The notes: generated by a model from the letters alone, not told the origin. 64,000 bases of DNA from Marinomonas sp. IMCC 4694 (GCF_008122525.1 NZ_VSRV01000001.1:248001-312000); one strand, 5' to 3'. Shown: positions 44,117 through 52,862, numbered from the stretch's first letter. Translations and numbers: made by a program.

Positions 44117-44419
44117 ATGAATAGCGCAGCAGTTGAGGAAGCAGTGCCTGTAAATGGCGCAATTCCCCGAGATCAATCGTTTGAATATGTATTGGAAGTT
44201 GTCAATGTTCGTAAGGAGTTTCCTGGCGTGTTGGCATTGGACAATGTGGAGTTAAAAATTCGCCCCGGCACGGTGCATGCACTGATGGGGGAGAATGGTG
44301 CGGGTAAATCCACGCTAATGAAAGTGATTGCGGGGATTTACCAGCCCGATAGTGGTGAGGTTAAGCTGAGAGGCGAAGCCATTACCTTAGAAAATCCTCT
44401 TAAAGCTCAAGAATCTGGT
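44117..44419 (+). pseudogene. Sugar ABC ATPase, N-terminal fragment (IS-split)
   Basis: The first 101 codons of an RbsA/IatA-type double ATPase. GGAGGG precedes the ATG. Walker A of the first domain is GENGAGKST. The fragment ends at ...AQESG, exactly where an IS3-family element begins (44420). Joining codon 101 to 45650 gives AQESG-IAMIHQEL, the expected family sequence. As it stands the frame runs 33 codons into the element and stops at 44518. Confidence 0.9.
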
Positions 44420-44427
44420 TGTTCTGG

Positions 44428-45240
44428 TCAAGTCCAACCGGACACTTTCCTAAAGGAGTTTTCATACTCAATGGGTGATTGGTCGCCATTCGACGAATGT
44501 AATCGCTCCAGATTGTAATATTTCACATAGGCCGCAACATCTTGCTTCATATGCTCTCTTGTTGGTTGTGCTACCTTGAACAACCAATCATGTTTTAAAC
44601 TGCCGAAGAACCTTTCAACCACGGCATTATCCCAACACGCACCGACGTCACCCATGCTAGAGCGGCAATCAAGCCGTTTTAATAGGCTTCTAAAGCGTTT
44701 ACTCGTGTATTGCGAACCTCTATCGCTATGAAATACTAAGCCCTTTGGCGGCTGTCGTAAGCGATGTGCTTTTAAAAATGCTTGCTCAATTAAGTCTGTC
44801 GTCATACGTTTTGACGTGTGCCAACCCACTATGCGACGACCAAACAAATCCATTACAATAGCAAGGTATAGCCAGCCTTCGCCTGTTTTTAAATATGACA
44901 CATCCCCAGCCCACACCTGGTTCTGGCCTAACGGGTTAAAATTCATGTTCAATAAATTATCAGCTACAGCATCACTGTCTTTGCGCTTTGTTGTGACTTT
45001 GTAAGGGATACGCTGCTTAACGACTAACCCCAATCGTTTCATCAAGCCAATGACACTATGCCGGCTAACATCAAAGCCTTCTTTGCGAAGCTTTTTCCCA
45101 AGCTCACGGCTACCCAAACTGTCTCGACTATCTTCAAAAAGCGCCTTCGCCCTACGATGTAAATTCAGTGTTTGTGCACTGATAATTATCGCGGGACGTT
45201 TTCGCCAAGCATAGTATGCAGATTTGCTAACGCGCATCAC
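44428..45240 (-). CDS. IS3 family transposase OrfB (catalytic part)
   Basis: 270 residues from the first ATG, but the frame is open further upstream to the slippery site at 45330-45336. It is probably made as an OrfAB fusion. The DDE catalytic residues lie in VWAGDVSYL, VFHSDRGSQYTS and WDNAVVERFFGSLK. The HTH_21 region (LGSRELGKKLRKEGFDVSRH) precedes the core. It is the integrase-like catalytic half of the transposase. Confidence 0.9.
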   Translation of the reverse strand: MMRVSKSAYYAWRKRPAIIISAQTLNLHRRAKALFEDSRDSLGSRELGKKLRKEGFDVSRHSVIGLMKRLGLVVKQRIPYKVTTKRKDSDAVADNLLNMNFNPLGQNQVWAGDVSYLKTGEGWLYLAIVMDLFGRRIVGWHTSKRMTTDLIEQAFLKAHRLRQPPKGLVFHSDRGSQYTSKRFRSLLKRLDCRSSMGDVGACWDNAVVERFFGSLKHDWLFKVAQPTREHMKQDVAAYVKYYNLERLHSSNGDQSPIEYENSFRKVSGWT

Positions 45241-45296
45241 TTTACACGATATGACAACTGGGTACTGCTTACCTAAACTTTTGATAAATGAATATT

Positions 45297-45584
45297 TTAT
45301 TTCATTTCTTTTGCGAAAAACGCTGAAGCCTTTTTTAATATTTCGCGCTCCATTAGCAAGCGCTTATTGTCTTTTCTGAGCTGAGCGAGTTCAGCCCGCT
45401 CATCCTTCGACAACTCTGAATCTTCATTTTGTTGTTTAAACTTCGCTACCCAGTTATAAAGTAGCTTGTCAGTGATATTCAGTGAAGCGGCAGCCTCAAC
45501 AACTGAGTAACCTTGCTCAATCACCAGCGCCACCGCTTCTTGCTTAAAATCGTTTGGATATTGTTTGTTAGTACGTTTAGTCAT
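45297..45584 (-). CDS. IS3 family transposase OrfA
   Basis: 95 residues from ATG 45584 (GAGG 7 bases upstream). The N-terminal helix-turn-helix is YPNDFKQEAVALVIEQGYS, and the C-terminal leucine-zipper region is ELAQLRKDNKRLLMEREILK. Near its end the codons TTA AAA AAG (A6G, minus strand 45336-45330) form a classic A-AAA-AAG slippery heptamer. The -1 frame after it continues GFSVFRKRNEIKYSFIKSLG into OrfB. Confidence 0.9.
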   Translation of the reverse strand: MTKRTNKQYPNDFKQEAVALVIEQGYSVVEAAASLNITDKLLYNWVAKFKQQNEDSELSKDERAELAQLRKDNKRLLMEREILKKASAFFAKEMK

Positions 45585-45649
45585 TTTACACCTCAATAAT
45601 TGGATATTATCCTTTATTGAAGTGTCCGGCTAATTCAACCACAACAGGT

Positions 45650-46897
45650 ATTGCCATGATCCATCAAGAGTTACTGTTGATGAATCAAATGACAGTGGCT
45701 GAGAATATTTGGATTCGCCGTGAACCTAAAAATACCTTTGGTTTAATCGATCACTCTGAAATGCATAAGATGACAGAGGATCTGTTTGATCGTCTCAATA
45801 TTCACCTAGATCCAGAGGCCGAGATAAGCACCTTGTCTGTGGCCAATCGGCAGATGGTCGAAATTGCAAAGGCGGTTTCTTTTAACTCCGATGTGCTGAT
45901 CATGGACGAACCGACCTCAGCAATTACTGAGACAGAAGTAGCTCACCTTTTTGATATTATCCGCAGCCTGCGTAAACAAGGCATCGGTATCGTTTATATC
46001 ACCCATAAAATGAATGAATTGTTTGAAATCGCGGATGAGTTTTCTGTTTTTCGTGATGGGAAGTACATTGGAACGCACGCGTCCAGTGATGTCACTCGTG
46101 ATGACATTATTCAAATGATGGTCGGTCGCAGTGTTGATCAAATGTTCCCAAAAGAAGAAGTGATATTAGGCGACGTTTTATTGTCGGTGAAAAATCTTAC
46201 CTTGGAAGGCGTTTTTCATGATGTTTCTTTTGATGTTCGAGCGGGTGAGATCTTAGGTTTTGCAGGCTTAGTCGGCTCGGGTCGTTCGAACGTAGCGGAG
46301 GCTATTTTTGGTGTGACGCCGGCGGATTCTGGCAGCGTTTGGATTGAGGGGGAAGAAGTTCATATCAAGAACCCAAATGACGCGATCATGCAAGGCATGG
46401 CATTTTTAACAGAAGACCGCAAAGAGACCGGCTGCTTTCTGTCTTTGGATATTCAAGAAAATATTCAGTCGGCGGTATTGCATGAAAACTTCGTCAATGG
46501 TGGTGGTTTTGTTGATCAAGTTAAGCTGAATGAAGAATCCGAAGCACTGTGTCAAAAGCTTCGTGTTAAGACGCCGAATATGGAAGAGGCGATTGAAAAT
46601 CTTTCTGGAGGCAATCAGCAAAAAGTGCTGATAGCTCGTTGGTTGTTGACTCACCCTCGTATTTTGATCTTGGATGAACCCACTCGAGGAATTGATGTTG
46701 GCGCTAAGTCTGAGATCCATTCTTTGGTCACGCAGCTCGCTCACAAAGGGGTGGCGGTGATTATGATTTCGTCCGAATTGCCAGAAGTGTTAGGCATGAG
46801 TGACAGGGTGTTGGTGATGCATGAAGGGCATGTAACAGGAATATTGGATCGTTCCGAAGCTGACCAAGTATCGGTAATGAATTTGGCCGCTCAATAG
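45650..46897 (+). pseudogene. Sugar ABC ATPase, C-terminal fragment (IS-split)
   Basis: 415 residues continuing the ATPase from IAMIHQELLLMNQM. It holds the rest of domain 1 (LSVANRQMVEIAKAV, LIMDEPTSAI, YITHKMNEL) and all of domain 2 (GLVGSGRSNVAEA, LSGGNQQKVLIARWL, LILDEPTRGIDVGA). With the 101-codon fragment the intact protein would be 516 residues, normal for RbsA/IatA types. Without the first Walker A it should not support transport, even if translated from an internal ATG. Confidence 0.88.
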
Positions 46898-46928
46898 AAT
46901 AAGAATTAGAAAAAAATAAGAGGTTTTT

Positions 46929-47972
46929 ATGACTACGTTAAATGACACCGTGAACTTGGAAAAAGAAAGTCAGGGTATTAAGAAAAAAAGAAAGATTCCT
47001 TCTGAGATCAGTATATTACTGGTCTTGATTGGTATTTCTATCATGTTCGAAATACTGGGTTGGATTTTTGTTGGTCAAAGCTTTTTGATGAACATGAGTC
47101 GCCTCCAAATTATCGTTTTGCAGGTCTCTGTTATTGGCATTATTGCCATCGGGGTCACCATGGTCATTATAACGGGAGGCATCGATTTATCGTCCGGTTC
47201 CGTTGTGGCCATGTCAGCCATGATTGCAGCGACGTTTGCTCAATCAAGTAGCTGGCCAAAAGTATTGTTTCCGACTTTGACAGATTTGCCATTTGTGGTG
47301 CCATTGATTGTTGGTTTGGCCGTTGGTGCATTGGCGGGTTTTGTGAATGGCTGGTTGATTACTAAAACTAAGATTCCACCGTTTATTGCCACTTTAGGGA
47401 TGATGGTGTCAGCACGTGGTGTGGCACGCTGGTATACCGATGGTAGCCCAGTGTCTGGTTTCACAAAAGAATTTGCTATGTTGGGTAATGCGTTGGATCG
47501 TTGGATGCCAGTGGTTATCTTCATTGTCGTGGCGATCATTTTTCATGTAGTGATGCGTTACACTCGCTTTGGTAAATTTACTTATGCCATTGGTGCTAAC
47601 CCTCAGGCGGCACGTGTTTCTGGTATTAACATTGATCGCCACCTTATTAAGGTCTACACCATTGCCGGTTTGCTGGTTGGTTTAGCGGCTATGGTTGCGA
47701 TTGCTCGTATTAAAACAGCGCAAGCAGGCATGGGGCTCATGTATGAGTTGGATGCGATTGCTGCAGCGGTTATTGGTGGTGTGTCCTTGTCTGGTGGTCG
47801 TGGTCGTATTGCTGGTACGGTGATCGGTGCACTGATTTTAGGTGTCATGTTATCTGGTTTTACCTTCCTGCGAATTGATGCTTATTATCAAGACATCATT
47901 AAAGGCGCGATTATTGTCGTGGCGGTGGTGATTGATCAGCAGCGTCAGAATAAGCGTAAGAAAACCACTTAA
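46929..47972 (+). CDS. Cyclitol ABC transporter permease, IatP/RbsC-like
   Basis: A 347-residue permease with about 8-10 membrane helices. Family motifs are GVTMVIITGGIDLSSGSVVAM, TKTKIPPFIATLGMM, AIGANPQAARVSGIN and AAAVIGGVSLSGGRG. It is the membrane component of the MocB-like importer. It lies 31 bases after the interrupted ATPase gene; the IS3 element may also be polar on its expression. A strong terminator follows. Confidence 0.85.
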   Translation: MTTLNDTVNLEKESQGIKKKRKIPSEISILLVLIGISIMFEILGWIFVGQSFLMNMSRLQIIVLQVSVIGIIAIGVTMVIITGGIDLSSGSVVAMSAMIAATFAQSSSWPKVLFPTLTDLPFVVPLIVGLAVGALAGFVNGWLITKTKIPPFIATLGMMVSARGVARWYTDGSPVSGFTKEFAMLGNALDRWMPVVIFIVVAIIFHVVMRYTRFGKFTYAIGANPQAARVSGINIDRHLIKVYTIAGLLVGLAAMVAIARIKTAQAGMGLMYELDAIAAAVIGGVSLSGGRGRIAGTVIGALILGVMLSGFTFLRIDAYYQDIIKGAIIVVAVVIDQQRQNKRKKTT

Positions 47973-48011
47973 GGTATTTATCGTCTCTGTCGGGTATCTG
48001 AACGCCCAGTT

Positions 48012-48047
48012 GCAGCTCTTTGTTTTTTAACATTGAGCTGCTTTTTT
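48012..48047 (+). terminator. Terminator of cyclitol transporter operon
   Basis: The stem GCAGCTC/GAGCTGC with a 16-base loop is followed by six Ts. It lies 40 bases past the permease stop codon. Confidence 0.85.
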
Positions 48048-48167
48048 ATGTGTGGTGTTAATGAGTTTTTAAGTGTTTTGCTTAAGTGAATGCGTTGAGC
48101 GTGTTGAATGTTCAAGTGGATTGAATAAAGTAATGCACAGATAACCTATAAAGCCCTATTGTTGAAT

Positions 48168-49202
48168 TTATAGGTTTTCTGCTACATGGAGGTCGACGCT
48201 CAATTGAACAGGAGCAAGAGGGTGGCATTTTTTACTGCTAAAGGACTCTGCAAATAATTCAGCTAAACGGGAGGCGAGTTTTTGTACGGGGGTGGCGATG
48301 ATCATGTCGATCGTACCATCGCTCAATGCAAGACGAGTATAGGAGGTTAATTCATTGCAAATTAGCGTAATTTGCTGGCTTTTCCCCGCCTCTTTTAGGG
48401 CTTTAATAATGCCTTTCACGCCGCCGCCAGCGCTATAAATGGCGGTTAAATCCTCAGGGTGGTTATTCAGCAATGTCTTCGTTGCTTGATAAGCCAATGT
48501 ATCATCATCCAGACTCGTTAGTGGAGAAAGTAGCTCATACGAGTGTTTAATTTCTCGAAAATAAGAGATGAAGCTAATTTCTGCAATGTCTTGATTCAGG
48601 TAGCGGTGGCTGCCTAGCAGTATGCCCACCTTGCCTGCCTTTTTTGTCAACCTGGAAATGGCCCAAGCCGCCGTTCGTCCAGCTTTTCTGTTGTCCACGC
48701 CAATGTGGCCAGTACAGGTATTCGTCGACAGGGGGGATAGAATGGTAAAAACGGGTGTGTTGTTTTCGGTGAGCTGCTCAATATGTCGATTAAGTATATG
48801 ATCATCAAGCGCTACCAAGGCAATACCGTCGGCGTGTTTGCTCTCTTTGATTATTTGCTCTGTGATGTATTCTGGCGTCACTTCGTCCATGAAAACCACA
48901 TTCACTTCAAATTGAAATTGAGTCTCTTGAGAGCAAGCAGAGCGAATAGCGGCACCTAACCCTTCGTAAAACTCATCGTTGCTGCGTTGCAATAAAATAG
49001 ATAAGCGTTTGAATGGCTTGGATTCCCGTACGCGCTTTTTCAGTAATCCTGTGGCATGGTAGCCAATGTCTTCTGCCGCGATAAGCACCCGTTGAGAGGT
49101 GGATTCACGAACTTTGGAGCGCTTATTCAATACTCTATCCACAGTAGCGATACTGACGCCCGCCGCTTCTGCTAAATCATGAATAGTGGGTCTTTTTGAC
49201 AT
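48168..49202 (-). CDS. LacI family transcriptional regulator
   Basis: 344 residues. The N-terminal LacI helix-turn-helix is TIHDLAEAAGVSIATVDRVLNKR; the VDRVLN form is common in regulators tied to binding-protein sugar transporters. A periplasmic-binding-like effector domain follows, with GHIGVDNRKAGRTAAW and GKVGILLGSHRY. It lies between the transporter operon and iolR, so it probably responds to a cyclitol and controls part of this locus, most likely the transporter. Confidence 0.8.
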   Translation of the reverse strand: MSKRPTIHDLAEAAGVSIATVDRVLNKRSKVRESTSQRVLIAAEDIGYHATGLLKKRVRESKPFKRLSILLQRSNDEFYEGLGAAIRSACSQETQFQFEVNVVFMDEVTPEYITEQIIKESKHADGIALVALDDHILNRHIEQLTENNTPVFTILSPLSTNTCTGHIGVDNRKAGRTAAWAISRLTKKAGKVGILLGSHRYLNQDIAEISFISYFREIKHSYELLSPLTSLDDDTLAYQATKTLLNNHPEDLTAIYSAGGGVKGIIKALKEAGKSQQITLICNELTSYTRLALSDGTIDMIIATPVQKLASRLAELFAESFSSKKCHPLAPVQLSVDLHVAENL

Positions 49203-49266
49203 AGAAAATAGCCTGATACTCTGGGGTATATTATTGTTATTGGAGTCGGTTGTTTACGATGGCACT

Positions 49267-49461
49267 TTATTCTGCTGAGTCATTCTTCTCGTCAAATTGA
49301 TAGAAAAAATTCCATAAACAGTAGAAACTGATGCCTGCAGCAATGATTCCCCAGAAGGGTTCACCAGATAGCCATTCTACTAATGTCCAAGCAAAACAAA
49401 AGAGAGTAGCGGCGACACGACGCCATTTAGGTTGAAAAAACTTGCGGTCTGTTTCGTTCAA
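49267..49461 (-). CDS. Small membrane protein, DUF3329-like
   Basis: 64 residues: a basic N-terminus (FFQPKWRRVAATLF), two hydrophobic helices separated by EWLSGEPFW, and an acidic tail (FDEKNDSAE). The F-x-P-x-WRR ... GxPFW pattern resembles DUF3329 small membrane proteins from memory. It lies 64 bases upstream of the LacI gene on the same strand and is divergent from iolR. The function is unknown. Confidence 0.6.
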   Translation of the reverse strand: MNETDRKFFQPKWRRVAATLFCFAWTLVEWLSGEPFWGIIAAGISFYCLWNFFYQFDEKNDSAE

Positions 49462-49546
49462 GGGAAATGTCCTATTTGATAATTTTTTTGTATAAAGTTG
49501 TGTTCTTAAAGCGTCGGATTACTAGACATGTTAGCAATCACTAAGT

Positions 49547-49562
49547 TAGAATTTTTATTCCA
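49547..49562. promoter_or_regulatory. Candidate IolR operator before iolR
   Basis: TAGAATTTTTATTCCA has the form TRGAA-N6-TTCYA shared with 35080 and 42928. It lies 99 bases upstream of iolR and 86 bases upstream of the divergent small membrane gene, consistent with autoregulation. Confidence 0.6.
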
Positions 49563-49660
49563 AAATTGCAATAATTTCTTCTCTCACGATAAACCTACAG
49601 ACCTTTCGGTATGGTTGATATTCGCTGTTTTAGAGAGAACTTTGATACAGAGAATATGTC

Positions 49661-50503
49661 ATGATTGATACGGCACCAGAATCCCTCTCCGATTTGAAAG
49701 AAACCATAAAATTGCATTACCCCAAATTAAGCAAGCGCTTGCGTCAAGTGGCTGAGTTTGTTCTTGATGCTCCGAGTGATGTGGCGTTTGGTACGGTGGC
49801 CGTGCTATCTAAAGACGCAGGCGTTCATCCGTCCACATGGGTACGTTTTGCGAACGCGTTTGGCTTTAGTGGCTTTAGTGAAATGCAAAAACTGTTTCAA
49901 CAGAAATTGATGGAAGAGGCGCCGAATTACCAAGATCGCATTCGTATGGCACGAGAAGTATTTGGTGATGAAGGCAGTGATCAGTCACCAGCGCAATTGT
50001 TGAGTCGTTTTTCTCACGCTAATGCGATTGCGTTAGGGCATTTGGGGGAGACAACCGCTCCAGAGGATCTGGACAAAGCCATCCAGATTTTATCACAGGC
50101 TCATGCTGCTCATATCGTGGGTGTAAGGCGTGCGTTTGTGGTAGCGAGTTATTTTGCTTATGCGTTACGTCATATTAACCAAAAAGCGTATTTGGTGGAT
50201 GGCGTGGGTGGCATGTTCAAAGAACAAGGCAGTTCTTTGGATCAAAATGATGTGCTGATCGCTGTCAGTTTTTATCCATACGCAGAAGAAACGCAAAGTG
50301 TCGCCAAAGCCGCAGCAGAGAAAAATGTGCCTTTAATTGTCATTACAGATAATCAAATCAGCCCGTTAGCATCCATTGCGTCTGTGTGTTTTGTGGTGAA
50401 AGAAGCCGAAATCGATTCGTTCCGTTCTTTGTCTTCGTCGTTGTGTTTGGCGCAGGCGCTGTCGATTGGATTGGCTTATGAGTTAGAAAGGAAGAACGCT
50501 TAG
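49661..50503 (+). CDS. iolR: MurR/RpiR family regulator, IolR-type
   Basis: 280 residues. The N-terminal RpiR helix-turn-helix (HYPKLSKRLRQVAEFVLDAP; VAVLSKDAGVHPSTWVRFAN) is followed by a C-terminal SIS sugar-phosphate-binding domain (about 125-260; IVGVRRAFVVASYFAYALR, DVLIAVSFYPYAEETQ). In proteobacteria, RpiR-type IolR represses inositol genes and is relieved by a phosphorylated intermediate. The gene closes the iol/moc locus, and putative operators lie in three of its control regions. Confidence 0.8.
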   Translation: MIDTAPESLSDLKETIKLHYPKLSKRLRQVAEFVLDAPSDVAFGTVAVLSKDAGVHPSTWVRFANAFGFSGFSEMQKLFQQKLMEEAPNYQDRIRMAREVFGDEGSDQSPAQLLSRFSHANAIALGHLGETTAPEDLDKAIQILSQAHAAHIVGVRRAFVVASYFAYALRHINQKAYLVDGVGGMFKEQGSSLDQNDVLIAVSFYPYAEETQSVAKAAAEKNVPLIVITDNQISPLASIASVCFVVKEAEIDSFRSLSSSLCLAQALSIGLAYELERKNA

Positions 50504-50578
50504 ACTGGCTCCGGGCTTAGTTTCAGAAGCCAAGTCTGCGTTATCTTTGGTGTACCTACCGAACTTGGTCCGATAAAA

Positions 50579-50603
50579 AACGAAGGCTTATTGTGCTTTC
50601 GTT
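50579..50603. terminator. Terminator between iolR and small gene
   Basis: AACGAAGGCTTATTGTGCTTTCGTT forms a stem with one bulge. On the minus strand it is followed by TTTTTT and overlaps the 3' end of the 60-residue gene; on the plus strand TTTT follows. It is probably bidirectional between convergent genes. Confidence 0.65.
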
Positions 50604-50770
50604 TTGCTGTTTCCTAGGGAAATATGACGTGATCCTGTTAGCTGTGATTGACCGCTAACCCCTGAATCGATTTTATCTATCTGTCCACCGCGAGCAAGAA
50701 ACTCTTGCATTTGCTTTTCTATGGATTCCGAAGTTTCCGAAGCTGCCGGCTGTTTCTTCTTAGTTGCCAT
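50588..50770 (-). CDS. Hypothetical small basic protein
   Basis: 60 residues: a Lys-rich start (MATKKKQPAASETSES), a short amphipathic helix (IEKQMQEFLARGGQI) and a tail with GVSGQSQLTGSRHISLG. There is no membrane segment or signal. AAGGA lies before the ATG. The FLxRGGxI...GVSG pattern recurs, from memory, in small proteins of marine gammaproteobacteria of unknown role. It stands alone between iolR and chrR. Confidence 0.6.
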   Translation of the reverse strand: MATKKKQPAASETSESIEKQMQEFLARGGQIDKIDSGVSGQSQLTGSRHISLGNSKTKAQ

Positions 50771-50900
50771 GATAAATAGTCCTTGTTTTTAGATTGGGCA
50801 AGGACTATACCAGAATTTCATAAAATTTGCTTGTTATTGGCTAACGTCTGCAATCGTGTGTCTATCGTTTACGCTGCAGACGGTGGCCATGGGCTTTTTC

Positions 50901-51605
50901 TCAGTGTGAATGAGGGTGATATCGACGAATGATTGGGTTGAGCAATCGTGCTAACCAGCCGGTAAACTCAATCGGAGCGTCTAGTACGGTTAAGCAAATG
51001 CATTCGGCGTCTTTGGTGACAATGGGCTTATGTTTGTGGCTCGCATCACGGTTAATAAAATCGCCTTGGCGATACACGCCACTTTCATCTGAAAAAGCCC
51101 CTTCTAATACAAGGGTAATTTCATCGCCCGTGTGTGTGTGGGTTGGCATATGCGCCCCAGCTTTCACTCTGGTTAGTGCAATTTGCGCACCGCCTTCTTC
51201 GTTGTAAAGCGTGGCGATTTTGAACGACGGCGAGAGTCGCGTCCAAGTGAGATCGTCGTAGCTTTTGGTAATGAACTGACGCAAGCTGCGAGGAATCGTG
51301 TAGTCCTCCCAGCGATCGTAGTGGTGCTCGGCGGCCAAGGTGTTGCCGTCCAGCTGTGTCTGTTGGTCTGTCTGAGTCTTGGCGGTTAAGTTGTCAAAAA
51401 AGCGGTCTTTTAAACTGCTTAAGCGACGATCTTCCACCGTTGTATTTTCAAACAGCTGGGCGCCAAGCACTTCAAGCTTTCGAGTTTGTTTTTGGCACTC
51501 GGTACAACGCTCTAAATGCGTAGATACGCACAAAGAATGGGCAAGTGGCAAGGATCCGGCGGCGTAGTCGGTCAGAATTTCAATCGATGGATGGTAGTGG
51601 ATCAT
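50901..51605 (-). CDS. chrR: ChrR-type anti-sigma factor (zinc, cupin)
   Basis: 234 residues. The N-terminal anti-sigma domain has the zinc motif HLERCTEC (HxxxCxxC). The C-terminal cupin (about 130-215) has metal-type ligands in PTHTHTGDEITLVLEG. In Rhodobacter, ChrR holds the ECF11 sigma factor RpoE inactive until singlet oxygen triggers its release. The gene lies 5 bases downstream of the sigma factor gene, as in other ECF11 pairs. Confidence 0.88.
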   Translation of the reverse strand: MIHYHPSIEILTDYAAGSLPLAHSLCVSTHLERCTECQKQTRKLEVLGAQLFENTTVEDRRLSSLKDRFFDNLTAKTQTDQQTQLDGNTLAAEHHYDRWEDYTIPRSLRQFITKSYDDLTWTRLSPSFKIATLYNEEGGAQIALTRVKAGAHMPTHTHTGDEITLVLEGAFSDESGVYRQGDFINRDASHKHKPIVTKDAECICLTVLDAPIEFTGWLARLLNPIIRRYHPHSH

Positions 51606-51610
51606 CGATA

Positions 51611-52186
51611 CTACCTCTTAACGTAAATAGTGAGTTTGTGTAAGGCAAGTCGTACTCGAGATTTGATGGTTCCGAGTGGCAAAGAGAGTTCTTCAGCGGC
51701 CTCCTTGTGAGTTTTGCCTTCTAAATACACCTTTGCTAAAACTTGTTTTTGGTCCGCAGGCAGTTTGCTCAAACCTTGTTGGATGCGTTCTTGGTCTTTC
51801 TTTTGTTGTGCGTCTTTAAAGGGGTCTGCGTTTTCATCGACAATGTATTGCCAAAGATATTCAGGGTCAATGTCCGACTGGTGACGGCTGTTTTTGCGAA
51901 GGTAATCAATTCGAGCATTTCTAGCCAAAGTAAACACCCACGTATTGAGTGATGCCGATTCTGGCTTGTACGTGTGTGCTTTATTCCAGATACGGATCAT
52001 GACTTCCTGTGCGATGTCATCGGCCATTAAATTAGAACCAGGCTGAGCAGCAAGGCAAAATGCTCTCACTTTTGGCACATAATGATCGAAGAGGCGCCCT
52101 AGAGCGCTTTGGTCTCTGTGTTCCGCTATAGCCGACATGTCGGCTAATCGTTGCTCGTCAGGTAAAAGTTGGGGTGCGCGTTCCAT
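51611..52186 (-). CDS. ECF11-type sigma factor (RpoE-like)
   Basis: A 191-residue ECF sigma factor. Region 2 is FDHYVPKVRAFCLAAQPGSN, then ADDIAQEVMIRIWNKAHTY; region 4 is LSLPLGTIKSRVRLALHKL. Coupling to a ChrR-type anti-sigma factor identifies the ECF11 group, known for responses to singlet oxygen and organic peroxides. A TGATCC-N16-CGTATA promoter upstream suggests autoregulation. The divergent lipid operon has a matching promoter. Confidence 0.88.
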   Translation of the reverse strand: MERAPQLLPDEQRLADMSAIAEHRDQSALGRLFDHYVPKVRAFCLAAQPGSNLMADDIAQEVMIRIWNKAHTYKPESASLNTWVFTLARNARIDYLRKNSRHQSDIDPEYLWQYIVDENADPFKDAQQKKDQERIQQGLSKLPADQKQVLAKVYLEGKTHKEAAEELSLPLGTIKSRVRLALHKLTIYVKR

Positions 52187-52223
52187 TTATGGCTCCGAAA
52201 TCGAAAGCTGTTATATTCAATAC

Positions 52224-52251
52224 TATACGACGGGGCGATGCGCGTGGATCA
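52224..52251 (-). promoter_or_regulatory. ECF11-type promoter of sigma/chrR operon
   Basis: On the minus strand TGATCC, 16 bases, then CGTATA, ending 38 bases before the sigma factor ATG. The same elements with identical spacing occur before the divergent operon. TGATC at -35 is the hallmark of RpoE/ChrR-type promoters. Confidence 0.75.
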
Positions 52252-52324
52252 CTTTGCGCGATTCTTATTTTTAAAGTGTCGCCATTATTATGTGTTCTTT
52301 TGTGTCTGTTATTTTAGATAAAAG

Positions 52325-52352
52325 TGATCTAAGAACCCCTTCAGCACGTATT
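52325..52352 (+). promoter_or_regulatory. ECF11-type promoter of lipid operon
   Basis: TGATCT, 16 bases, then CGTATT, ending 45 bases before the first start codon. Together with the mirror site at 52224-52251 it makes a divergent pair in a 211-base gap, each apparently read by the local ECF11 sigma factor. Confidence 0.75.
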
Positions 52353-52397
52353 CACTGATAATAAACACACCCGAAAGGGCATTGACTAAGGCAAGTG

Positions 52398-52847
52398 ATG
52401 AGTATGGCAGGCGCTAAAATGAATTCCAATCCTTTGTTAATAGAGCGCTTCAAAGCGTTTTATCAAGATGTTAAGCACCCTCAATTGGATAAAATTGATG
52501 ACGTTTACGCCCAAGATGTGCTCTTTAAAGACCCTGTTCATGAAATTCGCGGCGCAGAAAATTTGCACGCTTACCTTTCTGAAATGTGTGTCAATGTCCA
52601 CAGTGGTCGTTTTGAATTCTTAGATCAACTGGCGTCTGATAACACGGCTTACATCAAATGGAATATGCATTTTAAACACCCAAAGCTGGGGAACAAGACG
52701 GTAACGGTGCGCGGCATGAGTCAAATACAGTTTAACGAACGTGTTTATTTTCATGAAGACATTTACGATCTTGGTCAAATGGTTTATGAACATGTGCCCG
52801 TGTTGGGCTCTGTGGTAAAAGGCTTAAAGAAACGGTTAGCAACCTAA
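52398..52847 (+). CDS. NTF2-like (SnoaL-type) protein
   Basis: About 149 residues from ATG 52398 (AAGG 6 bases upstream); ATG 52404 and 52419 are alternatives. It has an NTF2-like cone fold: LLIERFKAFYQDVKHPQLDKI, then YAQDVLFKDPVHEIRG and AYIKWNMHFKHPK. Such proteins bind small ligands or act as cyclases or hydratases. In ECF11/ChrR regulons an NTF2-like gene usually opens the lipid operon; its substrate is unknown. Confidence 0.75.
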   Translation: MSMAGAKMNSNPLLIERFKAFYQDVKHPQLDKIDDVYAQDVLFKDPVHEIRGAENLHAYLSEMCVNVHSGRFEFLDQLASDNTAYIKWNMHFKHPKLGNKTVTVRGMSQIQFNERVYFHEDIYDLGQMVYEHVPVLGSVVKGLKKRLAT

Positions 52848-52862
52848 CATAAGGGGAACACG

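Larger units (their letters stand above)
44420..45646 (-). mobile_element. IS3-family insertion sequence, complete
   Basis: 1227 bases. The left end TGTTCTGGTCAAGTCC and the right end (minus strand) TGTTGTGGTTGAATTAG both lead into a shared CCGGACACTT block. Imperfect terminal repeats extend about 37 bases and have TG...CA tips. A 3-base target duplication GGT flanks it (44417-44419, 45647-45649). It encodes OrfA and OrfB on the minus strand, in the IS3 arrangement. All features of an active copy are present. Confidence 0.9.

Noticed and set aside
45617..45655. Alternative N-terminus of the ATPase C-terminal fragment
   Set aside because: These codons lie inside the IS3 right end and do not belong to the ATPase; the true gene resumes at 45650.
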